64,000 nucleotides of DNA from Rhodococcus rhodnii NBRC 100604 (lineage in GTDB: Bacteria > Actinomycetota > Actinomycetes > Mycobacteriales > Mycobacteriaceae). Both the position numbers and the translations under genes were made by a program. The notes beneath the pieces are model-generated. The model searched no databases. It was not told the origin of the DNA and saw only the letters and a list, made by a program, of their open reading frames with translations. Numbering within the stretch: position 1 is the first letter of the stretch; every line of letters starts with the position of its first letter. Shown in pieces: positions 50,516-61,673 of the stretch. Location: contig NZ_BCXD01000005.1 in NCBI RefSeq assembly GCF_001894925.1, forward strand, positions 124,001 through 188,000, in the 5' to 3' direction.

Positions 50516-51631
50516 ATGCATCCCGATGTCTCCGCCGATCTCGCCGAACTCGACACGACCCTGCGCACCGTGGAGTCGGTGCTCGACATCGACGAGCTGC
50601 GACGCCGCATCGACGAGCTCGAGCATCAGGCCGCCGACCCGACCCTGTGGGACGACCAGGAGCACGCCCAGTCGGTGACGAGCGAGCTGTCGCACGCGCA
50701 GTCGGAGCTGCGCCGTGCCGAGGGGCTCCGCCAGCGGCTCGACGACCTGCCGACCCTCTACGAGCTCGCCGAGGAGGACGGTTCGAGCGACGCGCTCGCC
50801 GACGCCGACGCCGAACGTGCATCGCTGCGCACCGACATCGAGGCGATGGAAGTCAAGACGATGCTCTCGGGCGAGTACGACCAGCGCGACGCGCTCGTCA
50901 ACATCCGCGCGGGCGCCGGTGGCGTCGACGCCGCGGACTGGGCCGAGATGCTCATGCGCATGTACATCCGGTGGGCGGAGAAGCACGGCTACGGCGTCGA
51001 GGTCTACGACACCTCCTACGCCGAGGAGGCCGGCATCAAGAGCGTCACGTTCGCCGTGAAGGCCCCCTACATGTACGGCACGCTGTCGATCGAGCAGGGC
51101 ACGCACCGTCTCGTGCGCATCAGCCCGTTCGACAACCAGGGCCGGCGGCAGACGTCGTTCGCCGAGGTCGAGGTGCTCCCCGTCGTCGAGACGACCGACC
51201 ACATCGACATCGACGAGAACGACGTCCGCGTCGACGTCTACCGTTCGTCGGGCCCCGGCGGGCAGTCCGTCAACACGACCGACTCCGCGGTGCGCCTGAC
51301 ACACGTCCCGACGGGCCTCGTCGTCACGTGTCAGAACGAGAAGTCGCAGCTGCAGAACAAGGTCGCCGCGATGCGCGTCCTGCAGGCCAAGCTGCTCGAA
51401 CGCAAGCGGCTCGAGGAGCGTGCCGAGATGGACGCGCTCAAGGGCGACGGCGGCAGCTCGTGGGGCAATCAGATGCGCTCCTACGTGCTGCACCCGTACC
51501 AGATGGTCAAGGATCTGCGCACCGAGTTCGAGGTCAACAACCCCACCGCGGTGCTCGACGGCGACATCGACGGGTTCATCGAATCGGGCATCCGCTGGCG
51601 CATGCGGGAGAACCAGAAGACGCAGGCCTGA
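50516..51631 (+). CDS. prfB: Peptide chain release factor 2
   Basis: Recognises UGA/UAA stop codons and triggers peptidyl-tRNA hydrolysis. SPF tripeptide in [12 protein letters not shown] (stop-codon recognition) and the GGQ loop in [20 protein letters not shown] are intact. Unlike E. coli prfB, the reading frame is continuous; there is no internal UGA frameshift for autoregulation. ATG is 8 bases after TAATCT (50502-50507), leaderless. 371 residues. Heads the conserved prfB-mscS-...-ftsEX-smpB-ssrA order. Confidence 0.96.
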   Translation: MHPDVSADLAELDTTLRTVESVLDIDELRRRIDELEHQAADPTLWDDQEHAQSVTSELSHAQSELRRAEGLRQRLDDLPTLYELAEEDGSSDALADADAERASLRTDIEAMEVKTMLSGEYDQRDALVNIRAGAGGVDAADWAEMLMRMYIRWAEKHGYGVEVYDTSYAEEAGIKSVTFAVKAPYMYGTLSIEQGTHRLVRISPFDNQGRRQTSFAEVEVLPVVETTDHIDIDENDVRVDVYRSSGPGGQSVNTTDSAVRLTHVPTGLVVTCQNEKSQLQNKVAAMRVLQAKLLERKRLEERAEMDALKGDGGSSWGNQMRSYVLHPYQMVKDLRTEFEVNNPTAVLDGDIDGFIESGIRWRMRENQKTQA

Positions 51632-51703
51632 CCGCCTCGCATCGCGGGCCGACCGGCCCGGGCAGGCGTGAGCGTACGACAGTGCAGGCGGTGAGGAGGG
51701 CCG

Positions 51704-52591
51704 ATGGTCGTTTTTCAGCCGGTGTACCAGCTGATCAACTGGATCACCCACACGGGCGCCAATCTCGCGCTCATCGTCGTCGGCGGTGTGCTGGTGGCGC
51801 GATTCGTGCAGTGGGCCGGTGGGCGGATCACCGAGCGCATCGACGCCCAGTACCAGCACGGTGACGCACTCGTGCGGTCCGAGGCGGCGAAGCACCGTCA
51901 TTCGGTCGCACAGGTCATCACGTGGGTCGTGATCACGCTGGTGTGGATCGTCGTGATCCTGCGCGTGCTCGACGTGCTGAATCTGCCGATCGGCAGTCTC
52001 GTAGCTCCCGCGACGGTGCTCGGCGCCGCACTGGGTTTCGGCGCGCAGCGAGTCGTCCAGGACATCCTTGCCGGGTTCTTCATCATCACCGAGCGGCAGT
52101 ACGGCTTCGGTGACACCGTCCGGCTCGCGATCGTCGGTGCGAGCGAGGACGCCGAGGGCGTCATCGAGGACGTCACGCTGCGTGTCACGAGGATGCGCAA
52201 CTCCGACGGCGAGGTCATCACGGTCCCCAACGGGCAGATCGTCAAGGCGACCAACCTCTCGAAGGACTGGGCGCGGGCCGTCGTCGACGTCCCGGTGCCG
52301 TCGACCGTCGACATCAACAAGGTCAACGAGGTCCTGCACCAGGTCTGCATCGACGCCTACACCGACCGCAGCCTCAAGCGGCTGCTGCTCGACGAGCCGA
52401 CCGTGATGGGCATCGAGAAACTCGGTGTCGACGAGACGAGCGTGCGACTCGTCGCACGCACGCTGCCCGGAAAGCAGTTCCAGGTGGGCCGTGCGCTCCG
52501 CGTCCGGATCGCGACCGCGACCCGCCGGCAGGGCATCGTCGTCTCGCCCGACGTCCAGACCCAGAAGATCGACGAGGAGCACGAGACGTGA
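51704..52591 (+). CDS. MscS-family mechanosensitive channel
   Basis: A 295-residue small-conductance channel. Helices near residues 18-38 and 66-90, then the pore-lining TM3 glycine/alanine pattern (PATVLGAALGFGAQRVVQDILAGFFIITERQYGFGDTV) and the cytoplasmic vestibule domain (GVIEDVTLRVTRMRNSDGEVITVPNGQI). Releases solutes on osmotic downshock. GAGGAGGG precedes the ATG. Stop overlaps the next gene (GTGA). Equivalent to Rv3104c. Confidence 0.9.
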   Translation: MVVFQPVYQLINWITHTGANLALIVVGGVLVARFVQWAGGRITERIDAQYQHGDALVRSEAAKHRHSVAQVITWVVITLVWIVVILRVLDVLNLPIGSLVAPATVLGAALGFGAQRVVQDILAGFFIITERQYGFGDTVRLAIVGASEDAEGVIEDVTLRVTRMRNSDGEVITVPNGQIVKATNLSKDWARAVVDVPVPSTVDINKVNEVLHQVCIDAYTDRSLKRLLLDEPTVMGIEKLGVDETSVRLVARTLPGKQFQVGRALRVRIATATRRQGIVVSPDVQTQKIDEEHET

Positions 52592-53376
52592 CGTCGCCCG
52601 GTGACGGCAAGAACACTCCTCGCCGCGACGAGACGTCCGGCGAGGACGCCATGACGCGTCCTATCCGCGTCAGCGGCAGCGACGCCGGTTCGCGCGCGTC
52701 GTTCGAGCCGCAGCCCCCACCGCAGCCCAATCCGCCCCGTTCGGTCGGCGATGCCGAGCCCGAAGCGACGCGGCCGAGCACTCCACCGGATCCCGCGGCG
52801 GTCGACACCGGTCCACTGCGGACCGACACGGGCTCGCTCCGTAGGCCGGCGCGGGAGGACGACGGTCGGCTGATGCGCGCCTACCGTCGGGTGGCGGGGC
52901 TGATTCCGTCGAAGCTCTTCGGCAACCGGCTTCGGACGTCGACGGCCGCGCTGCTGGTGCTCTGGGTGATGCTCTACGTCGTCAACGGGATCTTCAATCC
53001 GCCCGAGGGCGACGGCCCCACCGGCATCCAGGGGCCGGGGCGGCCGATCACGACGCCGCCCGCAGCGACGAGCGAGGATCCGTCCTCCCCGACGGAGACG
53101 CCGACGACGACACCGGCCCCGCCCACGACGACGATCGCGCCGACATCGCCCACCGGGACCGACGAGCCGGGGCAGCAGGGCAATCAGCAGAGCCCGAGCA
53201 TCACGATCCCGCCGCAGGTGACCACCACGACACCGCCCGGTAACGGAGGTTTCCGCATCCCCAATCCCTTCGCGCCGCAGAACGAGCAGGACACGCAGCA
53301 GAACACCACGGGTCAGGAAGGGACGAGCCAGGGACTGGGCGTCGACGGGCCGACGTCGACGACCGCCGGTCCGTGA
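52588..53376 (+). CDS. Pro/Thr-rich single-pass membrane protein (Rv3103c-like)
   Basis: A 262-residue protein: a Pro-rich, hydrophilic cytoplasmic N-terminus (about 110 residues), one helix (TSTAALLVLWVMLYVVNGIF, about 113-132), and an extracellular Thr/Pro/Gln-rich tail with no fold visible (TPTTTPAPPTTTIAPTS...). Function unknown. Position between the MscS gene and ftsE is conserved with Rv3103c. GTG start overlaps the mscS stop. Confidence 0.75.
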   Translation: MTSPGDGKNTPRRDETSGEDAMTRPIRVSGSDAGSRASFEPQPPPQPNPPRSVGDAEPEATRPSTPPDPAAVDTGPLRTDTGSLRRPAREDDGRLMRAYRRVAGLIPSKLFGNRLRTSTAALLVLWVMLYVVNGIFNPPEGDGPTGIQGPGRPITTPPAATSEDPSSPTETPTTTPAPPTTTIAPTSPTGTDEPGQQGNQQSPSITIPPQVTTTTPPGNGGFRIPNPFAPQNEQDTQQNTTGQEGTSQGLGVDGPTSTTAGP

Positions 53377-53483
53377 TGCCCGGTCCGTGATCTGTGGTTC
53401 ACGATCGGCCGGTGTCGTGACGGTGGCGACGGCGGCGATGCGAAACCGAGATGTTCGCCCACGCGTGGCTACACTGGGGCACC

Positions 53484-54173
53484 GTGATCAGCGTCGAGCA
53501 TGTCTCGAAGTCCTACAAGGCTTCCACCCGGCCAGCATTGGACGACGTCAGCGTCGAGGTCGACAAGGGCGAATTCGTCTTCCTCATCGGTCCCTCGGGG
53601 TCGGGGAAATCGACGTTCATGCGGCTGTTGCTCAAGGAGGAGACGCCGACCTCCGGTGACATCCACGTGTCGCAGTTCCACGTCAACAAGCTCTCCGCGC
53701 GGCGCGTCCCGCGGCTGCGGCAGACGATGGGCGTGGTGTTCCAGAACTTCCGGCTGCTCCCCAACAAGACCGTCGCGCAGAACGTCGCGTTCGCGCTCGA
53801 GGTCATCGGCAAGCCGCGCGCCACGATCGAGCGGACCGTGCCCGACACCCTCGATCTCGTCGGGCTCGCGGGCAAGGCCGACCGCCTCCCGCACGAACTC
53901 TCCGGTGGCGAGCAGCAGCGTGTCGCGATCGCGCGTGCCTTCGTCAACCGCCCGCTCGTGATGCTGTGCGACGAGCCGACCGGCAACCTCGATCCCGAGA
54001 CGAGCCAGGACATCATGATGCTGCTCGAGCGGATCAACCGCACCGGCACCACCGTGGTGATGGCGACCCACGATCACCACATCGTCGACGCGATGCGCCG
54101 TCGCGTCGTCGAACTCGAACTCGGCCGCGTCGTGCGCGACGAATCCCGCGGCGTGTACGGCGTCGGTCGCTGA
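53484..54173 (+). CDS. ftsE: Cell-division ATP-binding protein FtsE
   Basis: ABC ATPase that with FtsX activates septal peptidoglycan hydrolases. Walker [10 protein letters not shown], signature LSGGEQQR, Walker [13 protein letters not shown] and the H-loop [10 protein letters not shown] are intact. 229 residues, normal length. GTG start 8 bases after TACACT (53470-53475), so probably leaderless and a transcription start inside the gene block. Confidence 0.95.
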   Translation: MISVEHVSKSYKASTRPALDDVSVEVDKGEFVFLIGPSGSGKSTFMRLLLKEETPTSGDIHVSQFHVNKLSARRVPRLRQTMGVVFQNFRLLPNKTVAQNVAFALEVIGKPRATIERTVPDTLDLVGLAGKADRLPHELSGGEQQRVAIARAFVNRPLVMLCDEPTGNLDPETSQDIMMLLERINRTGTTVVMATHDHHIVDAMRRRVVELELGRVVRDESRGVYGVGR

Positions 54174-54245
54174 CCGCAGCGACCACGAACCCCACGGGCG
54201 AACGCCGAGCCCGACCGACCGCCGAGAAGGACGAACCCGAAACCC

Positions 54246-55151
54246 ATGCGCGCCAGTTTTCTCTTCAGCGAGGTACTCACCGGCCTGCGCCGCAACGTCA
54301 CCATGACGATCGCGATGATCCTCACGACAGCGATCTCGCTCGGCCTGTTCGGCAGCGGACTGCTCGTCGTGCAGATGGCAGGCAAGACGCAGCAGATCTT
54401 CCTCGACCGCGTCGAGGTGCAGCTGTTCCTCACCGACGACATCTCGGCCGCCGACCCGAACTGCGAGCAGCAGCTGTGCTCGGAGCTGCGCAGCGACCTC
54501 GAGAACACGTCGTCGGTCGTCTCGGTGCAGTACCTCAACCGTGACGACGCCGTGCGCGACGCGACCGAACGCGTCTTCCGGGATCAGCCCGAGCTCGCGG
54601 CGCTCGTGAGCCCGGACACCTTCCCGGCGTCGTTCAAGGTCAAGCTCGGCGACCCCGACCGCTTCGAGCTGATCGAGCAGGACTTCGGCGCGAGACCCGG
54701 CGTCGAGAGCGTGCTCAATCAACGTGACCTCGTCGACCGGCTGTTCAGCGTGCTCGACGGCGTCCGCAACGCGGCGTTCGCGATCGCCGTCGTCCAGGCG
54801 CTCGCGGCGGTGCTGCTCATCGCGAACACGGTGCAGATCGCGGCGTTCACGCGGCGTACCGAGGTCGGCATCATGCGGCTCGTCGGCGCGTCTCGCTGGT
54901 ACACGCAGCTACCGTTCCTGCTGGAGGCGATCGCCGCGGCGGTCGTCGGTGCGGTGCTCGCGATCGGCGGGCTCTTCGTCGCCAAGAATCTGTTCGTCGA
55001 CAGCGTCCTGGACGAGGTGTACGCGGCGAACATCGTCGCGCCCATCACGAACGCCGACGTGCTGTTCGTCTCGCCGATCCTGGTGCTCGTCGGCGTCGGT
55101 ATGGCCGCGGTGACCTCCTACATCACCTTGCGGCTGTACGTTCGCGAGTGA
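54246..55151 (+). CDS. ftsX: Cell-division membrane protein FtsX
   Basis: A 301-residue, four-helix membrane partner of FtsE. N-terminal cytoplasmic region and TM1 ([25 protein letters not shown]), extracytoplasmic loop with two Cys ([13 protein letters not shown]) that may form a disulfide, then TM2-4 with the conserved [27 protein letters not shown]. Follows ftsE by 72 bases. Confidence 0.95.
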   Translation: MRASFLFSEVLTGLRRNVTMTIAMILTTAISLGLFGSGLLVVQMAGKTQQIFLDRVEVQLFLTDDISAADPNCEQQLCSELRSDLENTSSVVSVQYLNRDDAVRDATERVFRDQPELAALVSPDTFPASFKVKLGDPDRFELIEQDFGARPGVESVLNQRDLVDRLFSVLDGVRNAAFAIAVVQALAAVLLIANTVQIAAFTRRTEVGIMRLVGASRWYTQLPFLLEAIAAAVVGAVLAIGGLFVAKNLFVDSVLDEVYAANIVAPITNADVLFVSPILVLVGVGMAAVTSYITLRLYVRE

Positions 55152-55216
55152 ACCGCGCCGCGAATTCGGTTGCGCCGGTCTCCTATGCTGGAATGGCCGA
55201 ATTGCTGGAGTACGAC

Positions 55217-55243
55217 ATGCGGACCGGAGGGCCCGGACAGTGA
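55217..55243 (+). CDS. Possible 8-codon minicistron before smpB
   Basis: ATG at 55217, 6 bases after GGAG, reads MRTGGPGQ and stops with TGA overlapping the smpB start as GTGA. A -10 box TATGCT (55184-55189) would place transcription start just upstream. It may only serve to load ribosomes for smpB, or may be chance. Confidence 0.25.
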   Translation: MRTGGPGQ

Positions 55244-55713
55244 AGGAAAAGGGCCGGAAGGTCATCGCGACGAACCGCAAGGCGCGTCACAACTACACCA
55301 TCCTCGACACCTACGAGGCGGGGATCGCGTTCGTGGGCACCGAGGTCAAGGCGCTGCGTGAGGGCAAGGCGTCGCTCGTCGACGCGTTCGCGACCGTCGA
55401 CGACGGCGAGGTGTGGCTGCGTGGCCTGCACATCCCGGAGTACGGGCACGGATCGTGGACGAACCACACGCCCCGGCGGACCCGGAAGCTGCTGCTGCAC
55501 AAGCGGGAGATCGAGCACCTCGTCGGCAAGTCGCGTGAGGGCAACCAGACCCTCGTGCCGCTCTCGATGTATTTCTCGGACGGCAAGGTGAAGGTCGAAC
55601 TCGCGCTCGCGAAGGGCAAGCAGGACTACGACAAGCGGCAGGACATCGCACGTCGCACCGCGCAGCGCGAGGTCGCTCGCGAGGTGGGCCGGCGTGTGAA
55701 GGGCATGCGCTGA
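55240..55713 (+). CDS. smpB: tmRNA-binding protein SmpB
   Basis: Binds tmRNA and delivers it to stalled ribosomes. Typical core: [39 protein letters not shown], with the basic C-terminal tail ([26 protein letters not shown]) that enters the empty mRNA channel. 157 residues. GTG start. The tmRNA gene lies 0.9 kb downstream beyond one transporter gene. Confidence 0.96.
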   Translation: MKEKGRKVIATNRKARHNYTILDTYEAGIAFVGTEVKALREGKASLVDAFATVDDGEVWLRGLHIPEYGHGSWTNHTPRRTRKLLLHKREIEHLVGKSREGNQTLVPLSMYFSDGKVKVELALAKGKQDYDKRQDIARRTAQREVAREVGRRVKGMR

Positions 55714-56564
55714 ACGTACTGCTCGCTCTCGTCGCCGCCGTCGCGTACGGGGTGAGCGATTTCGTCGGGGGCGTCGCGTCCCGCCGGGTGTCCGCATTGC
55801 GCGTCGTCATCGTCTCGTACCCCATCTCGGCGGTCGTCGTGCTCGCGCTCGCACCGATCGTCGGCGGCACCATCACGACGGGCGGCGTGATCTGGGGGAT
55901 CGTCTCCGGCCTCGCTGCGGGCGTCGCGGTGTGGTGGTTCTACCTCGCGCTCGCCGAGGGACCGATGTCGATCGTCTCGCCGGTGACGGCGGTCGTCGTC
56001 GCCGGCCTGCCGGTGATCGTGGGGCTCGCGATGGGGGAGCGGCCCGGCGTCGTCGCGATGACGGGAATCACGGTTGCCTTGATCGCCGTCGTGCTGGTGA
56101 GCCGGGAATCGCCCGACGACACGGCCGGTGAGGTGAGTGCGCGGACGCTGCGCTTCACCAAGCGCGTCGCGCTCCTCACGGTCGGCTCGGGCGTCGCGTT
56201 CGGCCTCACCTTCATCGCGCTGCACCGCATCGGCGACGAGGGCGGGCTGTGGCCGCTGGTCCTCTCGCGTGCCTCGGCGACCCTCGTGGTGTGGGCGGTG
56301 GCGCTCGCGGCGCACCAGTTCTCGGCGCCGCGAGGGCGGCCGCTGCGGCTCGCGATCTACGTCAGCGTGCTCGACGTCGTCGCGAACGCGGCCATGCTCT
56401 ACGCCTTCCACGGAGGCCTGCTCTCGCTCGTGAGCGTCATCGGTGCGTTGTATCCGGCGGCGACCGTTCTGCTCGCCATGGTGATGCTGGGCGAGCGCGT
56501 GGGCCGGTTGCAGCAGGCGGGCATGCTGTTGGCGCTCGCCGCCGTCGCCATGATCTCGATATGA
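55710..56564 (+). CDS. DMT-superfamily (EamA-type) transporter, probable CTG start
   Basis: A ten-helix drug/metabolite transporter with the two EamA repeats ([15 protein letters not shown] ... [73 protein letters not shown]). The first helix, [20 protein letters not shown], requires initiation upstream of the first conventional codon (GTG 55752). The only candidate is CTG at 55710, overlapping the smpB stop as CTGA, with GAAGGG 6 bases before it. Substrate unknown. Confidence 0.8.
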   Translation: MNVLLALVAAVAYGVSDFVGGVASRRVSALRVVIVSYPISAVVVLALAPIVGGTITTGGVIWGIVSGLAAGVAVWWFYLALAEGPMSIVSPVTAVVVAGLPVIVGLAMGERPGVVAMTGITVALIAVVLVSRESPDDTAGEVSARTLRFTKRVALLTVGSGVAFGLTFIALHRIGDEGGLWPLVLSRASATLVVWAVALAAHQFSAPRGRPLRLAIYVSVLDVVANAAMLYAFHGGLLSLVSVIGALYPAATVLLAMVMLGERVGRLQQAGMLLALAAVAMISI

Positions 56565-56626
56565 GGATGAAATCGTCGGGGGGACGCGTTACAGTGGGTG
56601 GCCCCGCGAGATTCGTGGGGACGTAC

Positions 56627-56998
56627 GGGGCTGAACGGTTTCGACTGCGTACGTAACGTCGAGGGAAGCGTGCCGGTGCAGGCAAGAGACCACCGTTAAG
56701 CGTCGCTGCAACCAATTAAGCGCCGATTCCAATCAGCGCGACTACGCCCTCGCTGCCTGATAGCAGCGACTGCGTGTCTGTCAGCCCGGGTTTGCTCTCG
56801 GCCCGGTGTCTGGCATCAGCTAGAGAGCTTCACCGTTCGGCTCGGTCGCGGAGTCGAACGGGACATCCAACAGCGACTGGGACCGTCATCTCGGCTTGTT
56901 CGCGTGACCGGGAGGTCCGAGTAGAGGCATAGCGGACTGCGCACGGAGAAGTCTCGGCAGTGCTGCGGAGGACCCGGGTTCGATTCCCGGCAGCTCCA
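56627..56998 (+). ncRNA. ssrA: Transfer-messenger RNA (tmRNA)
   Basis: The 5' GGGGCTG pairs with 3' CAGCTCC to form the tRNA-like acceptor stem, and a T-arm (GGACCCGGGTTCGATTCCCGG region) is present. The tag is encoded at 56722-56760: ADSNQRDYALAA followed by TGA. CCA is not encoded. TACAGT at 56590 is a plausible -10. It rescues stalled ribosomes with SmpB and marks proteins for proteolysis. Confidence 0.96.
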
Positions 56999-57003
56999 CT
57001 CCG

Positions 57004-57045
57004 AACCGGGTCGGACATCACACACGATGTCCGGCCCGGTTTTTT
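57004..57045 (+). terminator. Intrinsic terminator of ssrA
   Basis: 16-base arms (57004-57019 and 57026-57041) with one mismatch, a 6-base loop and a run of six Ts, one of the few classical T-tract terminators in the window. Confidence 0.92.
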
Positions 57046-57170
57046 CGTGCCGTCGTCGCCGGCACCACCGCGTGGCGACCCTCACTCGCGTCGACATCGA
57101 GCGGCGGCGTCTCTCGCGGGCGACAATGACAGGAGCACCGGAACATCGAGGTTCGCAGCGAGGAGTGGTC

Positions 57171-58802
<1,632 letters not shown>

Positions 58803-58835
58803 GTCTCGTGGGCCGCGGATAGGATCGTTCGCGGT

Positions 58836-58856
58836 ATGAACGAGCACACGCGATGA
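58836..58856 (+). CDS. Possible 6-codon minicistron before the MFS gene
   Basis: ATG at 58836 reads MNEHTR and its TGA overlaps the MFS start codon as ATGA. TAGGAT lies 10 bases upstream as a possible -10. If real it would couple translation of the transporter; chance cannot be excluded. Confidence 0.3.
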   Translation: MNEHTR

Positions 58857-60070
58857 CGGAAGAGGTCGAGCCGCGGGCCCGGCTCCCCAAGGAGATCTGG
58901 GTTCTCGTCAGCGCGGCGTTCCTCATCGCGCTCGGCTTCGGTCTCGTGGCGCCGGCCCTGCCGCAGTTCGCGCGCAGCTTCGATGTCAGCGTCACGGCCG
59001 CGAGCGTCGTCATCTCGTCGTTCGCGTTCATGCGTCTCGTGTTCGCGCCCGCGAGCGGACGGCTCGTGCAGCGGCTGGGGGAGCGGCCGATCTACATCAC
59101 CGGTGTGCTCGTCGTCGCGGCGTCGACGGGCGCGTGCGCGATCGCGGCGAACTACGGCCAGTTGCTCGTGTTCCGCGGGCTCGGTGGCATCGGGTCGACG
59201 ATGTTCACGGTGTCCGCGATGGGTCTGCTCATCCGCATCGCACCGCCGGGGATGCGGGGCCGCGTGTCCGGGCTCTACGCGACGAGCTTCCTCATGGGCA
59301 ACATCACCGGGCCGCTCTTCGGCGGTCTGCTCGTCGGATTCGGGCTGCGGGTGCCGTTCGTCATCTACGCGATCGCCCTCCTGATCGCGGCGGCGGTCGT
59401 GTTCTTCGCGCTCCGGGGTTCGCATCTCGCGGCCCCCGATCGCGGTGCCGACGTCCCCACGCTGACGTTGCGGGACGGGCTCGCCGCGCCGTCGTATCGC
59501 GCCGCCCTCGTGTCGAACTTCGCGTACGGCGGCGTCATCTTCGGTGTCCGCGTCGCGATGGTGCCGTTGTTCGTCGTCGAAGCGCTGAACCGCGACGCCG
59601 CCTTCGCGGGCATCGCGCTCATGGTGTTCGCGGTCGGCAACGCCGCCGTCCAGTCGATCGCGGGCCGCATGTCCGACCGGATCGGACGAAAACCCTTCGT
59701 GCTCGGCGGGCTGATCGTCTGCGGCGCGAGCACCGTCGCGATGGGCATCGGCGAGAACCTCGTGGTGTTCCTCGTCGCCTCCGTGACGGCAGGGCTCGGC
59801 TCGGGAGCGATGAACCCCGCGCAGCAGGCGGCGGTCGCGGACGTCATCGGGTCGAAGGCCCGCGGCGGGCCGGTGCTCGCGACCTTCCAGATGATGTCCG
59901 ACGTCGGCGGCGTCCTCGGGCCGATCATCGGTGGCCTCCTCGCGGAGACCTTCTCGTACGGGGTGGCGTTCGCCGTGACGGGTTCGGTCATGCTCGTCGC
60001 GGCGCTGGTATGGGCGAAAGTCCCTGCCGAACCGGTGCCGAAAGACGCGAACGAGGACACCCAACGATGA
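58853..60070 (+). CDS. DHA1-family MFS transporter
   Basis: A 405-residue, 12-helix transporter (FLIALGFGLVAPALPQFARSF in helix 1; LGGIGSTMFTVSAMGLLIRIAPPGMRGRVSGLYATSF in the helix 4-5 region; GRMSDRIGRKPFVLGG in the central loop). Substrate unknown; exporters of drugs or metabolites are typical. ATG at 58853. Confidence 0.87.
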   Translation: MTEEVEPRARLPKEIWVLVSAAFLIALGFGLVAPALPQFARSFDVSVTAASVVISSFAFMRLVFAPASGRLVQRLGERPIYITGVLVVAASTGACAIAANYGQLLVFRGLGGIGSTMFTVSAMGLLIRIAPPGMRGRVSGLYATSFLMGNITGPLFGGLLVGFGLRVPFVIYAIALLIAAAVVFFALRGSHLAAPDRGADVPTLTLRDGLAAPSYRAALVSNFAYGGVIFGVRVAMVPLFVVEALNRDAAFAGIALMVFAVGNAAVQSIAGRMSDRIGRKPFVLGGLIVCGASTVAMGIGENLVVFLVASVTAGLGSGAMNPAQQAAVADVIGSKARGGPVLATFQMMSDVGGVLGPIIGGLLAETFSYGVAFAVTGSVMLVAALVWAKVPAEPVPKDANEDTQR

Positions 60071-60107
60071 CGGCGCGGAGCGTCGCAGCCTGAGTACGCT
60101 CGACCGC

Positions 60108-60602
60108 GTGTGGATCACGCGGACCAGTGCGGTCGCCAGGCTCGTGCTCGCTGCCGTTCTTCTCGCGTCGGGCGTGCTCAAGGTGATCGATCCCGCGCAG
60201 ACCGTCGTCGCCGTGCGTGCCTACCGGCTGCTGCCGGAGGAACTCGTCCGGATCGTGGCCGTGACCCTGCCGTTCATGGAGATCGCACTCGCGGCGTTTC
60301 TGCTGCTCGGGCTCGCTGTGCGCGCCACTGCGATCGTCTCCGTCGTGCTGTTCGCGGGGCTGATCGGCGCCATCGCGTCGGTGTGGGCGCGCGGCCTGTC
60401 CATCGACTGCGGGTGCTTCGGAGGTGGCGGCGACGCCGCCGACGTCACGTGGACCGACTACGCCACCGAGATCGCCCGAGACCTGGGGTTCGTTGCGCTC
60501 GGATGCTGGCTCGCGGTGTTCCCCACGTCACCCTGGGCGCTCGGTGTCCGGTCCCGTAGGCGGACTATGGCGCCCGCCCGTGATGTCGTGATGGCAGAGT
60601 GA
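60108..60602 (+). CDS. MauE/DoxX-family redox-associated membrane protein
   Basis: A 164-residue, four-helix membrane protein of the MauE/DoxX group (LVLAAVLLASGVLKVIDPAQTVVAVRAYRLLPEELV; IEALAAFLLLGLAV region; SIDCGCFGG). The CGC pair in the last loop is typical of MauE-like partners of thioredoxin-fold proteins. The DsbA-like gene follows by 55 bases, so the two probably cooperate in disulfide chemistry at the membrane. GTG start at 60108. Confidence 0.83.
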   Translation: MWITRTSAVARLVLAAVLLASGVLKVIDPAQTVVAVRAYRLLPEELVRIVAVTLPFMEIALAAFLLLGLAVRATAIVSVVLFAGLIGAIASVWARGLSIDCGCFGGGGDAADVTWTDYATEIARDLGFVALGCWLAVFPTSPWALGVRSRRRTMAPARDVVMAE

Positions 60603-60657
60603 GAGAGATACGCCCCGACGTCCACCGTCCCACCGATCCAGAAGGAAGCATCGCCCC

Positions 60658-61395
60658 GTGAGTGCGAAGAACAAGTACACCGCGCAGCCGGAATCGAACA
60701 AGATGACGTACATCCTCGGCGGTATCGCCGTGGTGGTGATCGCGGTGCTGGTGATCGGTGGCGTGCTGTGGCAGAACCAGCGCAGCACCCCCCAGAACGA
60801 GGGGTACGGGTCCGTGCAGAACGCAGACGTGCAGGTGTCGATGGACGAGAACGGTGTCGTCGCGCTCGGGCTTCCCGGGGCGCCCGCGACGATCGACATC
60901 TACGAGGACCCGATGTGCCCCTACTGCTCCGAACTCGAGCATCAGAGCGGCCAGGCACTCGCGCAGCGCATCGACGACGGCGACGTGACCGTGCGGTACC
61001 ACATCCTCAACTTCCTCGACCGTCTGAGCGCGAGCGGCGACTACTCGACGCGCGCCGCTGCGGCGTCGCAGTGCGTCGCGGAGACCGGCGACGCCGTCGC
61101 GTACTCGGCGTTCCATGCGACGCTCTTCTCGCCCGACTTCCAGCCCGCCGAGAACGCCGGCAACGACCACTCGAACGAGGAACTCGCCCAGGCCGCGCGC
61201 GACGCGGGTGCGTCCGACGAGGCTGCGCAGTGCATCGCCGGTGGCACGAAGGTCGAGGCCGCCGCAGCAGCGGGCGAGGCCGGACGCCAGGCGCTCGCTG
61301 CTACCGGCTCCAACGGCACCCCGACCGTCGTCAAGGACGGCCAGCTCGTCGATGCGCTCGGTGACTCCGACTGGGTGTCCAAGGCCCTCGGCTGA
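60658..61395 (+). CDS. Membrane-anchored DsbA-like thiol oxidoreductase
   Basis: A 245-residue protein: signal anchor (YILGGIAVVVIAVLVIGGVLW, residues about 19-39) and an extracytoplasmic thioredoxin fold with a helical insert. Active site Cys87-Pro-Tyr-Cys90 (EDPMCPYCSELE) and cis-Pro segment GTPTVVKDG near the end. A further Cys pair (C in SQCVAE and AAQCIAG) lies in the helical insert. It probably forms disulfides in exported proteins, with the MauE-like protein as partner. GTG start after GGAAG. Confidence 0.9.
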   Translation: MSAKNKYTAQPESNKMTYILGGIAVVVIAVLVIGGVLWQNQRSTPQNEGYGSVQNADVQVSMDENGVVALGLPGAPATIDIYEDPMCPYCSELEHQSGQALAQRIDDGDVTVRYHILNFLDRLSASGDYSTRAAAASQCVAETGDAVAYSAFHATLFSPDFQPAENAGNDHSNEELAQAARDAGASDEAAQCIAGGTKVEAAAAAGEAGRQALAATGSNGTPTVVKDGQLVDALGDSDWVSKALG

Positions 61396-61401
61396 GCCGA
61401 C

Positions 61402-61434
61402 CGCGGTGGGCGCGACCGAGTCGCGCCCACCGCG
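61402..61434 (+). terminator. Terminator after the DsbA-like gene
   Basis: Perfect 15-base arms (61402-61416 and 61420-61434) with a 3-base loop. Confidence 0.85.
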
Positions 61435-61447
61435 TCCACCAGGGGAT

Positions 61448-61477
61448 TTGTAGCGTTCCTCGCGGATGGTGTAGTTT
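61448..61477 (+). promoter_or_regulatory. Probable promoter of the tRNA-Ala gene
   Basis: TTGTAG (61448-61453) and TAGTTT (61472-61477) with an 18-base spacer, about 50 bases before the tRNA. Confidence 0.5.
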
Positions 61478-61527
61478 TCTACAGGCACGTGAGAGAGCCT
61501 TCGGGCCTTCTCGCGACAACCGAATAC

Positions 61528-61600
61528 GGGGCTATGGCGCAGCTGGTAGCGCACCACACTGGCAGTGTGGGGGTCAGGGGTTCGAGTCCCCTTAGCTCCA
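61528..61600 (+). tRNA. tRNA-Ala (GGC)
   Basis: A 73-base cloverleaf: acceptor GGGGCTA/TAGCTCC with one G-T pair, anticodon loop CTGGCAG giving GGC, T-arm with GGTTCGAGTCC. CCA is not encoded. It borders the lower-GC tail of the window that carries recombinase remnants. Confidence 0.95.
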
Positions 61601-61611
61601 CCCCGCGCACA

Positions 61612-61657
61612 AGGCTCGAACCCTTGCCGATGGAATCGTTGGCAAGGGTTCGAGCCT
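61612..61657 (+). terminator. Terminator after tRNA-Ala
   Basis: Perfect 17-base arms (61612-61628 and 61641-61657) with a 12-base loop. The right arm contains GGTTCGAG, the same bases as the tRNA T-loop. Confidence 0.8.
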
Positions 61658-61673
61658 CGTTGCTGTTCTGGCC

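Noticed and set aside
50516-50700. Possible programmed +1 frameshift in prfB
   Set aside because: The frame is continuous from ATG with no internal TGA, so the autoregulatory frameshift of many prfB genes is absent here.
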